A DNA stretch of 25,428 nucleotides from an uncultured Lachnospiraceae bacterium (lineage in GTDB: Bacteria; Bacillota; Clostridia; Lachnospirales; Lachnospiraceae), in the NCBI GenBank assembly GCA_910587105.1, contig CAJUMB010000052.1, forward strand, positions 1-25,428, given 5' to 3'. This document shows positions 12,868-20,505 of this stretch, piece after piece. The position numbers and the translations under genes are program-made. Position 1 is the stretch's first letter. Each line of letters begins with the position of its first letter. Below the pieces are notes generated by a model that was not told the DNA's origin, made no database searches, and saw only the letters and a list, made by a program, of their open reading frames with translations.

Positions 12868-14250
12868 ATGAAAAAGTCTAAAAAGATTAATCGGGAAGCA
12901 AGCAGAAGATTGTTTTATACAGGCAGAGTGCGGACAGGGTGTTTTCTCATGGCTGCGGCGCTGATTTGTCTCAGTCCGGGAGCCGGGCAGGTTTATGCAG
13001 ATGCGGCGCCGGCTGTCAAGAAGACGGTGTCTCAAAATAAAGTGGAAAAAGATGCTGAAAAGAATAAAACGGGAAAGCCGGCAGCGTCTGGTACGGTGCA
13101 GCCGTCTGCTTCTCCCGCTGCGTCCTCAGGGGTAACGGCAGTACCGGTACCTCCGGCTGTATATGTCCCTCAGGTGACGGGACTGCCCCAGGTGACAGGT
13201 ATGCCCCAGGCAACACCCATCCCTCAGATTACAGGGAGTGCTCAGGTTACGCCTGCTCCTCAGCCTGTGGTGACGGAAGAAGCAGAAGAAACCGGGAAAC
13301 CGTCAGAAAAGGATGAGAAACAGGAGCCGGGAAGCACATCAGAAGAGGAAACCAGCGGCGAAGAGGCAGTGGGAGACGATGTGGAACCAGAAACAGAGGA
13401 ACCGACAGAAACTCCGGCGGCAGAGGAGACAAAAAGTCCTGCTGATGATGAAGGCTCCAGTGGAGATGGTCAGGACAGCCAGGGCGGTCAGGGGGAAGAT
13501 CAAACTACAGAGACTGCTCCGGGCAGTACAGGCGGCAGCCAGGAAGAAAGTGCAGGGAGTCCTTCTGAAATCGAAGACGGAATGCCGATGCAGCCGTCAG
13601 AAACGGGATATGATAACAATCAGGAGAGCTCTTCTTATGTAGAAGACGAAATTACAGCGGCTCCGGTTGTGGGAGTGGTGGAAGGTGCGTCTACGATTAT
13701 TGCAGGTGGTCTGGCTCCTGCAGTCCCGGTGGAAGACAGCAGCGGCGAGCAGGTGAATGATGAAGCGGATGGAATAAATGAAGAGATAGAGGAAGAAAAT
13801 GATCAGGAAGAACAGGCACTGATTGCAGGCAGCACCCCTTTGGTGGGCGGTGTGATTGCCGGTGATGGCTATGGCAATACAGGCAGCAAATCAAAGGATA
13901 AGAAGAAGACTACTGTTACGCCCAAAGCGTCTGCCACGCCTGCATCCAGCCGCAGTAACGGAAGCGGTACTTCTGTGGCAGCTTCTTCTGCTACGCCGTC
14001 AGCATCCACACAGAACTCGTCTGCTGCCATGGATACTTCCGGGCAGAGAGCCATAGTTCCTGCGGCAGCACCCTCCGGCGGCACCAATACAGGGGACGGG
14101 CTTCGTGTTGCAGGGGTGCGGACCGAGGATTCCACCAAGATTCTGCCGCTGATTCTTGTGGGCGCAGCGGCACTGGCGGCTGTTGCAGTGCTGGTGGTGG
14201 TGAAAGTGAGACGTGGAAGAAAGAACTTGTCTGACCAGGAACAGGAATAA
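12868..14250 (+). CDS. Secreted Pro/Thr/Glu-rich membrane-anchored surface protein
   Basis: 460 residues from ATG 12868, chosen because GAGGTG lies six bases upstream and a signal peptide then begins: basic MKKSKKINREASRR, a hydrophobic stretch near CFLMAAALICLSPG, and an A-D-A cleavage zone at about 42-44. The body is low-complexity and disordered. It contains a Pro/Ala/Val part with degenerate PQVTG repeats (about 105-130), a long acidic Glu/Thr/Ser/Gly part and a Ser/Thr/Ala part. A C-terminal helix (LPLILVGAAALAAVAVLVVV) is followed by basic KVRRGRK, so the protein is anchored facing out. There is no LPxTG motif. I do not recognise a family; a spacer or surface sensor role is possible. 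The composition is quite unlike its neighbours. Confidence 0.7.
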   Translation: MKKSKKINREASRRLFYTGRVRTGCFLMAAALICLSPGAGQVYADAAPAVKKTVSQNKVEKDAEKNKTGKPAASGTVQPSASPAASSGVTAVPVPPAVYVPQVTGLPQVTGMPQATPIPQITGSAQVTPAPQPVVTEEAEETGKPSEKDEKQEPGSTSEEETSGEEAVGDDVEPETEEPTETPAAEETKSPADDEGSSGDGQDSQGGQGEDQTTETAPGSTGGSQEESAGSPSEIEDGMPMQPSETGYDNNQESSSYVEDEITAAPVVGVVEGASTIIAGGLAPAVPVEDSSGEQVNDEADGINEEIEEENDQEEQALIAGSTPLVGGVIAGDGYGNTGSKSKDKKKTTVTPKASATPASSRSNGSGTSVAASSATPSASTQNSSAAMDTSGQRAIVPAAAPSGGTNTGDGLRVAGVRTEDSTKILPLILVGAAALAAVAVLVVVKVRRGRKNLSDQEQE

Positions 14251-14258
14251 ATATCAGG

Positions 14259-14286
14259 CCTTCCCATATGATATAGTATGGGAGGG
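14259..14286 (+). promoter_or_regulatory. Hairpin enclosing the TIGR04086 ribosome site
   Basis: CCTTCCCATA (14259-14268) pairs with TATGGGAGGG (14277-14286), with one G-T pair and loop TGATATAG. The Shine-Dalgarno GGAGG (14281-14285) lies wholly in the stem. No T-run follows, so it looks more like translational control than a terminator. Confidence 0.5.
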
Positions 14287-14294
14287 TTGTATTA

Positions 14295-14645
14295 ATGAAA
14301 GCAAAAGCAGTATTAAAATCTTTGTTGTGTTCCTATACATTGACAGGCGTTCTGCTTCTGATTCTGGCTTTTTTGTTGTTTAAGATGGATTTAAGCGAAG
14401 CAGCGGTCAGTGTGGGGATTATTGTAATCTACATACTTTCCTGTTTTCTGGGCGGCCTGCTTCTGGGCAGGAAAATGAAGAAGCAGAAATACGTATGGGG
14501 CCTATTGCTGGGCACCGGGTATTTTTTACTGCTGGCAGGGGTATCCTGCCTGGTAGAAAGAAGCTTTTCCATGAATCCGGCACAGATTATAACAACTTTT
14601 GCCATGTGTGCAGGGGGCGGTACTCTGGGGGGCATGATTTCCTGA
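14295..14645 (+). CDS. TIGR04086 family membrane protein
   Basis: 116 residues with four predicted membrane helices: about 10-30 (TGVLLLILAFLLF), 38-58 (VGIIVIYILSCFLGGLLLG), 67-85 (VWGLLLGTGYFLLLAGV) and 97-115. The basic loop GRKMKKQKYVWG should face the cytosol. Family members are small Clostridia proteins characteristically found beside the SCIFF peptide and its maturase, exactly as here. No function is established. The start ATG 14295 is nine bases after GGAGG, which is folded into a hairpin. Confidence 0.8.
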   Translation: MKAKAVLKSLLCSYTLTGVLLLILAFLLFKMDLSEAAVSVGIIVIYILSCFLGGLLLGRKMKKQKYVWGLLLGTGYFLLLAGVSCLVERSFSMNPAQIITTFAMCAGGGTLGGMIS

Positions 14646-14721
14646 AAGAGTATGGTTATAGACTGCAGGCTGATGAACTGAACCAACAGCAGAAAAAGTA
14701 CTAGGAAAAAGAAAAATACTG

Positions 14722-14730
14722 TGCTATAAT
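14722..14730 (+). promoter_or_regulatory. Extended -10 promoter of the SCIFF gene
   Basis: TG, one base, TATAAT (14725-14730), with no good -35 box. A start near 14737 gives a 46-base leader to ATG 14783, so the precursor can be made apart from TIGR04086. Confidence 0.55.
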
Positions 14731-14782
14731 GATGAAAAAATTTTTGTATTAGTAAATATACATAGAAAATGGAGGAAAAACG

Positions 14783-14926
14783 ATGGAACATATTAAAACC
14801 CTGAATACGAGAAAATTACAGAATACGGTAAAGAAGGGAGGGTGCGGTGAGTGCCAGACATCCTGTCAGTCAGCGTGCAAAACCTCTTGTACAGTGGGAA
14901 ACCAGAGTTGTGAGAACACAAAATAG
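14783..14926 (+). CDS. scfA: SCIFF ranthipeptide precursor
   Basis: A 47-residue peptide, MEHIKTLNTRKLQNTVKKGG as leader followed by a core with Cys at 21, 24, 28, 32, 36 and 43. This is the six-cysteines-in-forty-five-residues peptide present across Clostridia. GGAGG at 14771-14775 is seven bases before ATG 14783. In characterised homologues a radical SAM enzyme links a Cys sulfur to a side-chain carbon of a Thr (thioether, ranthipeptide class). Here Thr at 26, 34 and 37 lie in the core. The maturase gene is 93 bases downstream. The mature product has been linked to population-level signalling in clostridia; that role is family knowledge, not visible here. Confidence 0.93.
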   Translation: MEHIKTLNTRKLQNTVKKGGCGECQTSCQSACKTSCTVGNQSCENTK

Positions 14927-14942
14927 AGAGAACTGTTGCCAG

Positions 14943-14978
14943 CAGGGAAGCGGCGGGGTGAAATCCGCTGCTTCCCTG
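14943..14978 (+). promoter_or_regulatory. Hairpin between SCIFF peptide and maturase genes
   Basis: CAGGGAAGCGGC (14943-14954) pairs with GCTGCTTCCCTG (14967-14978), one mismatch, 12-base loop. No T-run follows. It could be a 3' stabiliser or partial attenuator that gives more peptide mRNA than maturase mRNA. Confidence 0.5.
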
Positions 14979-15019
14979 TATGTGGGTGGACAAAAAGAAT
15001 GCATAGCGGAGGCAGAAAC

Positions 15020-16390
15020 ATGGGGTTGATTCACCAATATAAGAATAATGGTTATAATATTGTATTGGATATTAACAGCGGTTCCGTCCATGTGGTTGAT
15101 GATTTGGTATATGACTTGGTGGAGGCCATGGACCAGGGGCTGGAAAAGAAACATATCATGGAAAAACTGCTCCCGGTTTACGGCAGAGAACAGGTGGAGA
15201 CGGCTTATGGGGAGTGCGAAGAACTGATCCAGAGCGGACAGCTTTTTTCTAAGGATATTTATAAAGAGGAGATACAATCCTTTGCAGGCAGAAAAACAGT
15301 TGTGAAAGCGCTGTGTCTTCATGCGGCCCACAACTGCAATCTTTCCTGCAGATACTGCTTTGCCCAGGAGGGAGAATATCATGGCCGCCGGGGGCTGATG
15401 TCTGTAGACGTGGGAAAACAGGCGCTGGATTTTCTTGTTGCTAATTCTGGGTCCCGCAGGAATCTGGAAGTGGACTTTTTTGGAGGAGAGCCGCTGATGA
15501 ACTGGAAGGCGGTTCAGGAAATTGTGGAATATGGCCGCAGTCTGGAAAAGGAACATGACAAGAAATTCCGGTTTACCCTGACCACAAACGGGGTTCTGCT
15601 GGACAAGGAGAAGATGGAGTTTGCCAATAGGGAAATGTCCAACGTGGTTCTCAGTCTGGACGGGCGTCGTCGAGTACATGACTTTATGCGTCCCTTTCCA
15701 AATGGGGCGGGAAGCTATGATAAGATTGTGCCTAAGTTCCAGGAGTTCGCAAAGCTCCGGGGGCAGAAAGATTATTATGTCAGGGGAACTTTTACCCGGC
15801 ATAATCTGGATTTCGCCAAAGACGTTCTTCATCTGGCGGATTTGGGATTCAAGCAGATTTCTATGGAGCCGGTGGTGGCGCAGGAAAGTGAGGATTATGC
15901 ACTGCGTAAAGAGGATCTCCCTGCAGTATGTGAACAATATGATATTCTGGCCAGGGAAATGATTGCCCGGGAAAAAGAGGGCAGAGGATTTCAATTTTTT
16001 CATTTTATGCTGGATTTGTCGGGCGGTCCCTGTGTATATAAACGATTATCTGGATGCGGCTCTGGTACAGAGTACCTGGCAGTGACTCCCTGGGGAGATT
16101 TGTATCCCTGTCATCAATTTGTAGGGGAGGATGCTTTTCGAATGGGGACTGTGTTTGAGGGAATCCAGAAACCGGAAATAAAGGAATCTTTTTCCAAATG
16201 TAATGTGTACTCAAAACCAGCCTGCCAGGAGTGTTTCGCACGGTTTTACTGCAGTGGGGGCTGTGCGGCGAATTCCTATAATTTTCATGGGGATATGGGG
16301 CAGGCCTATGAGATTGGCTGTGTCCTGGAGCGGAAACGGGTGGAATGTGCTGTCATGCTTAAGGCATCAGCTTCACTGCAATCATTTTGA
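15020..16390 (+). CDS. scfB: SCIFF radical SAM maturase
   Basis: 456 residues from ATG 15020, set by GGAGG seven bases upstream; the longer frame to 14936 would cross the intergenic hairpin. The N-terminal part (about 1-90) should be the peptide-recognition domain (MGLIHQYKNNGYNIVLDINS). The radical SAM motif CNLSCRYC gives C106, C110, C113, followed by FFGGEP and TLTTNG. The C-terminal SPASM/twitch part has a Cys series: GGPC, GCGSGTEY, DLYPCHQF, then KCNVYSKPACQECFARFYCSGGC and GCVLERKRVEC, binding auxiliary 4Fe-4S clusters. It matches the six-Cys peptide maturase family (TIGR03974), which forms thioether links. SecDF begins 16 bases later. Confidence 0.92.
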   Translation: MGLIHQYKNNGYNIVLDINSGSVHVVDDLVYDLVEAMDQGLEKKHIMEKLLPVYGREQVETAYGECEELIQSGQLFSKDIYKEEIQSFAGRKTVVKALCLHAAHNCNLSCRYCFAQEGEYHGRRGLMSVDVGKQALDFLVANSGSRRNLEVDFFGGEPLMNWKAVQEIVEYGRSLEKEHDKKFRFTLTTNGVLLDKEKMEFANREMSNVVLSLDGRRRVHDFMRPFPNGAGSYDKIVPKFQEFAKLRGQKDYYVRGTFTRHNLDFAKDVLHLADLGFKQISMEPVVAQESEDYALRKEDLPAVCEQYDILAREMIAREKEGRGFQFFHFMLDLSGGPCVYKRLSGCGSGTEYLAVTPWGDLYPCHQFVGEDAFRMGTVFEGIQKPEIKESFSKCNVYSKPACQECFARFYCSGGCAANSYNFHGDMGQAYEIGCVLERKRVECAVMLKASASLQSF

Positions 16391-16405
16391 CGAATGGAGG
16401 AAATC

Positions 16406-18553
16406 ATGAAGAAAAACAAAGGTATTGTTGTACTGATTGTGTCGGTGCTTGTGCTGGCATTTCTGCTTTTTACCGCCGGCGTGGGTCTTGGGCCGACGGG
16501 AACCGGGTCTGCCAGGAACATTAATCTGGGACTTGACTTAAGCGGCGGTGTGAGCATCACCTACCAGACTGTGAATAAGAATCCGTCTCAGGATGATATG
16601 GATGATACGGTATATAAGCTGCAGAAACGTGTGGAAGAATACAGCACAGAGGCTCAGGCATACCAGGAAGGGGATAACAGGATCAATGTGGAAATCCCAG
16701 GTGTGACAGATGCCAATTCTATTTTGGAAGATCTGGGAAAGCCAGGCTCTCTGGTATTTCAGGATGAGGATGGCAATGTGGTGCTGGAAGGTTCTGATAT
16801 TGCGTCCGCAGAGGGTCTGGTGGGACAGGATGAGACCACCAAGAGCAACGAATATGTAGTAACTCTTTCCATGACAGCAGAGGGTACACAGAAATTTGCA
16901 GAAGCCACGGCAAACAATGTGGGTAAGACCATCAGCATCGTATATGACGGAGAAGTAATCAGTTCACCGCAGGTGCGGCAGGCCATTACCGGAGGACAGG
17001 CTCAGATTGACGGTATGGATTCTATTGAAGAAGCCAAAGAGCTGGCTTCCTTCATTCGTATCGGCGGTTTGAAACTGGAGCTTCAGGAGCTGCGTTCCAA
17101 TGTGGTGGCTGCCCAGCTGGGACAGGAAGCCATTTCTACCAGCCTGGTGGCTGCGGCTATTGGACTTGCCCTGGTCATTTTGTTTATGGTTGTTGTTTAC
17201 CGGGTACCCGGTGTGGCGGCATCCCTGGCACTGCTCACCTATGTGGCACTGGTGTTGATTACACTGAATGCCTTTGACATTACCCTGACACTTCCTGGTG
17301 TGGCAGGTATTATTCTGGGTATCGGTATGGCCGTAGATGCCAATGTTATTATCTATGCCCGTATACAGGAAGAAATCGCAGCGGGAATTTCCGTCCGTTC
17401 AGCGATAAAAAGCGGTTTCCAGAAAGCGTTTTCGGCTATCTTTGACGGAAATATCACCACACTGATTGCCTCCTTTGTGCTTATGTGGCTGGGTTCTGGT
17501 ACGGTTAAGGGCTTTGCTTATACCCTGGCAATCGGTATTGTCTTTTCCATGTTCACCGCCCTGGTGGTGTCCCGTCTGCTTTTGAACGCCCTGTTTGCCA
17601 TTGGGATACGTGATGAGAAGTTTTATGGAAAAGCAAAAGAGAGAAAAACCATTGATTTCTTGGGAAAACGCAAAGTTTTCTTTATTGTGTCTATTGTGGT
17701 GATTTTATGTGTCCCTGTCGGAATGTTTGCATTCCACGCATCCACGGGAAAAGCTTTGAATTACGGTCTGGATTTCCAGGGAGGTACTTCTACTAATGTG
17801 ACATTCCCGGAAGAGATGAGCATGGACGATATTGATGCCAATGTGGTGCCCATTATCGAGGATATCACAGGAGATCCCAATGTACAGGCGACGAAAGTTG
17901 TGGACAGTGCACAGGTGATTTTCAAAACACAGGAGTTGGATCTGGAGACGAGAAATGAGCTGGATGAAACTTTGGCAGAAAAGTTTGATGTGGATAAAGA
18001 TTTGATTCAGGCGGAGAGTATTTCTTCCACAATCAGCGGTGAGATGCGCAGGGACGCCATTGTGGCTGTGATTGTAGCAGCAATCTTTATGCTGATTTAC
18101 ATCTGGTTCCGGTTTAAGGATATCCGTTTTGCAGGCAGTGCAGTGCTGGCGTTGATTCACGATGTGTTGTTTGTGCTGGCCTTCTATGTACTGGCAAGGG
18201 TATCTGTGGGTAATACGTTCATTGCGTGTATGTTGACGATTCTGGGTTACTCTATTAATGCCACCATTGTAATTTTTGACAGGATCAGAGAAAATCTTCA
18301 TGGTGCCAAGAAACATCCGGATCTGAAAGAAATTGTGAACATGAGTATCACACAGACACTGACGAGAAGTATTTATACTTCACTCACCACATTTATCATG
18401 GTTGTGCTGCTGTTTATCATGGGTGTATCTTCCATTCGTGAGTTTGCGGCGCCTCTGATGGTGGGTATTCTGTGTGGAGCTTATTCTTCTGTATGTATTA
18501 CGGGTGCTCTGTGGTATGTGATGAAGACAAGAAAAGAAAAAGTGAAGAAGTAG
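16406..18553 (+). CDS. secDF: Fused protein translocase subunit SecDF
   Basis: 715 residues from ATG 16406, five bases after GGAGG (an ATG four codons earlier overlaps that site). The SecD half has an N-terminal helix, LGLDLSGGVSITYQ, a periplasmic-type P1 domain and a six-helix bundle with GIGMAVDANVIIYARIQEE (D311). The SecF half begins near residue 415 with a helix, then LNYGLDFQGGTSTNVTF, and a second bundle with TILGYSINATIVIFDRIREN. SecDF uses the ion gradient to pull exported proteins from the Sec channel. The Asp usual after Asn in the SecF motif is Ala here (A619, bases 18260-18262). It follows the SCIFF maturase by 16 bases and ends in a strong terminator. Confidence 0.92.
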   Translation: MKKNKGIVVLIVSVLVLAFLLFTAGVGLGPTGTGSARNINLGLDLSGGVSITYQTVNKNPSQDDMDDTVYKLQKRVEEYSTEAQAYQEGDNRINVEIPGVTDANSILEDLGKPGSLVFQDEDGNVVLEGSDIASAEGLVGQDETTKSNEYVVTLSMTAEGTQKFAEATANNVGKTISIVYDGEVISSPQVRQAITGGQAQIDGMDSIEEAKELASFIRIGGLKLELQELRSNVVAAQLGQEAISTSLVAAAIGLALVILFMVVVYRVPGVAASLALLTYVALVLITLNAFDITLTLPGVAGIILGIGMAVDANVIIYARIQEEIAAGISVRSAIKSGFQKAFSAIFDGNITTLIASFVLMWLGSGTVKGFAYTLAIGIVFSMFTALVVSRLLLNALFAIGIRDEKFYGKAKERKTIDFLGKRKVFFIVSIVVILCVPVGMFAFHASTGKALNYGLDFQGGTSTNVTFPEEMSMDDIDANVVPIIEDITGDPNVQATKVVDSAQVIFKTQELDLETRNELDETLAEKFDVDKDLIQAESISSTISGEMRRDAIVAVIVAAIFMLIYIWFRFKDIRFAGSAVLALIHDVLFVLAFYVLARVSVGNTFIACMLTILGYSINATIVIFDRIRENLHGAKKHPDLKEIVNMSITQTLTRSIYTSLTTFIMVVLLFIMGVSSIREFAAPLMVGILCGAYSSVCITGALWYVMKTRKEKVKK

Positions 18554-18571
18554 GTCATCAGATTGGAAGGA

Positions 18572-18598
18572 GGGAAGTGTTTGTACACTTCCCTTTTT
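18572..18598 (+). terminator. SecDF terminator
   Basis: A perfect nine-base stem GGGAAGTGT (18572-18580) with ACACTTCCC (18585-18593), loop TTGT, tail TTTTT. A MITE-like repeat begins at the very next base. Confidence 0.9.
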
Positions 18599-18695
18599 CT
18601 AGAGCGTGTCTTAAAAATCATTCTTGCCATCTGCACGCCCCACATTTGGCAGAAATCTCACGCTAAATGGGGTGTGGAGATGGCGGGAGTGAATT
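18599..18695. mobile_element. MITE-like element, short internally reduced copy
   Basis: Begins CTAGAGCGTGTCTTAAAAAT and shares TCATTCTTGCCATCTGCA with the left arm of the copy at 9104. It then folds back much sooner: 18626-18647 is imperfectly complementary to 18665-18684. The right CTCTAG end is missing; the right boundary is approximate. Confidence 0.6.
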
Positions 18696-18724
18696 ACTGA
18701 TCATCAGATTAAGGAGTGGGAAAA

Positions 18725-20437
18725 ATGGACGAGAAATGGGTAGTTGCCGCCAAGAGGGCGGATTTTAACAGGATTGGGCAGAAGTTCGGGATTGACCCGG
18801 TGATTGCCAGGATTATCCGTAACCGGGATGTGGTGGACGATGAGGATATCCGTCTGTATCTACAGGGGGAGCTGAAAGATCTGTCTTCACCCTGGCTGAT
18901 GAAAGATATGGAGAAAGCAGTCACTATTATAATAGAAGCAATTCAACAGAAACAAAGGGTGCGGATTGTGGGAGATTATGATATTGACGGTGTGTGTGCC
19001 ACAGCGGTGCTGTATAAAGGGTTTCTGAGAGCAGGGCTGAATGCCGGCACGTATATCCCCCACAGAGTTACTGACGGTTATGGGCTGAATGTTCATGTGG
19101 TTGAGCAGGCCGGGGAAGACGGCATTGATCTTTTGGTCACCTGTGACAACGGCATTGCTGCCAGCCAGGAGATCCAGCTTGCCAAAGATCTGGGAATGAC
19201 TGTGATCATCACTGACCACCACAATATTCCCTACGAGACAGACGGGGAGAAGCGGATACCTGTGCTCCCTCCGGCAGATGCTGTGATTAATCCCAAGCAG
19301 GAAGAATGCGGCTATCCTTTTGAAGAATTGTGCGGAGCAGCGGTGGCATATAAGCTGGTGTCAGCTCTCTATGAAAAGTGTGGGATTCCCGGGGAAGAAC
19401 TGGAGGAATTGATGGTTTTGTCCGCCATAGCCACGGTAGGGGATGTGATGGACCTGCAGGGAGAGAACAGAATTCTGGTAAAGGAAGGATTGAAACGCCT
19501 TCCGGATACTTCAAATCCGGGCCTGAGGGCACTGATGCGTGAAAACAAACTGGACAGACCGGTGACGGCTTATCATATTGGATTTGTTCTGGGGCCCTGC
19601 ATCAATGCCAGCGGCAGGCTGGATACAGCGGCCCGTTCTCTGAATCTTCTATTGGAGCAGGAGGAGCAGAAGGCGGCGGTCCTGGCCGGCGACCTGGTAC
19701 ATATGAACGAAAGCCGCAAGTCCATGACAGCCCTGCAGGTGGAGGAGGCGGTCAATCAGATTGAAAACAGTTCTCTGAAAAGTGATCCGGTTCTGGTGGT
19801 GTATCTGCCCCAGTGCCATGAGAGCCTGGCTGGGATCGTAGCGGGGCGGATACGGGAGAGGTATCACAGGCCGGTGTTTATTCTGACAAAAGGAGAACAG
19901 GGAGTCAAAGGGTCTGGACGCTCCATTGAAGAGTATTCCATGTATGATGAGCTCACAGCCTGCAGGGAGCTTCTGGTGAAATACGGAGGCCATCCCATGG
20001 CGGCGGGGCTGTCTATGAACCCAGAGAATATGGAAACCTTTCGAATGCAGCTGAACGAGCGGTGCTGCTTAAAAGTGGAGGAGATGATCCCTAAGTTTGT
20101 GATCGATGTGCCCATGCCCATTGGATATGTGACAGAATCCCTGGTTGAACAGATGGAACTGCTGGAGCCATTCGGCAAAGGGAATCCCAGACCCCTGTTT
20201 GCACAGAAAAATATTCAGGTGTCTCGATTCTCAGTTTTTGGAAAAAATAAAAATGTGGCGAAAATGCTGCTCACAGACGAGACGGGAAGCTGTCAAGAGG
20301 GGATTTATTTTGGCGACATGGAGAAAATGACAGAGGTTTTATCTCAGAAGGCAGCAGTATCTATTTTATATTATCCCAGAATCAATGAGTATCAGGGGCG
20401 CAGAAGCCTTCAGATTGTTATACAAAGTGTTCAGTAA
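18725..20437 (+). CDS. recJ: Single-stranded-DNA-specific exonuclease RecJ
   Basis: 570 residues from ATG 18725, eight bases after AAGGAG. The DHH domain has DYDIDG at 84-89, VTCDNGIAA near 137-145 and DHH at 164-166, the metal-binding set. Next come CGAAVAYKL and VGDVMDL, then LGPCINASGRLDTA, and the DHHA1 domain with GIVAGRIRERYHRPV, GSGRSI and the YGGHPMAAGLSM motif. A C-terminal OB-like domain follows. RecJ degrades single strands 5' to 3' in recombination and repair. The length is typical of the compact Firmicute form. The gene follows the SecDF terminator and a MITE-like repeat; no good promoter is seen between, so transcription may depend on read-through or a weak promoter. Confidence 0.93.
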   Translation: MDEKWVVAAKRADFNRIGQKFGIDPVIARIIRNRDVVDDEDIRLYLQGELKDLSSPWLMKDMEKAVTIIIEAIQQKQRVRIVGDYDIDGVCATAVLYKGFLRAGLNAGTYIPHRVTDGYGLNVHVVEQAGEDGIDLLVTCDNGIAASQEIQLAKDLGMTVIITDHHNIPYETDGEKRIPVLPPADAVINPKQEECGYPFEELCGAAVAYKLVSALYEKCGIPGEELEELMVLSAIATVGDVMDLQGENRILVKEGLKRLPDTSNPGLRALMRENKLDRPVTAYHIGFVLGPCINASGRLDTAARSLNLLLEQEEQKAAVLAGDLVHMNESRKSMTALQVEEAVNQIENSSLKSDPVLVVYLPQCHESLAGIVAGRIRERYHRPVFILTKGEQGVKGSGRSIEEYSMYDELTACRELLVKYGGHPMAAGLSMNPENMETFRMQLNERCCLKVEEMIPKFVIDVPMPIGYVTESLVEQMELLEPFGKGNPRPLFAQKNIQVSRFSVFGKNKNVAKMLLTDETGSCQEGIYFGDMEKMTEVLSQKAAVSILYYPRINEYQGRRSLQIVIQSVQ

Positions 20438-20449
20438 TTGCAGTAATGA

Positions 20450-20478
20450 TTGATTATCCGAAAAAAAAATGGTATACT
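20450..20478 (+). promoter_or_regulatory. Promoter of the rel operon
   Basis: TTGATT (20450-20455), a 17-base spacer with an A-tract, TATACT (20473-20478) and TG in the extended -10 position. The leader to GTG 20506 is about 20 bases. Confidence 0.7.
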
Positions 20479-20505
20479 TATGCATAAAAAAGTGTAGGTG
20501 ATAAG

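Noticed and set aside
14870..16003. A 377-residue open frame on the minus strand opposite the SCIFF maturase
   Set aside because: It lies entirely opposite a well-supported radical SAM gene, has no ribosome site, and its Cys/His/Phe-rich composition is typical of an antisense shadow.
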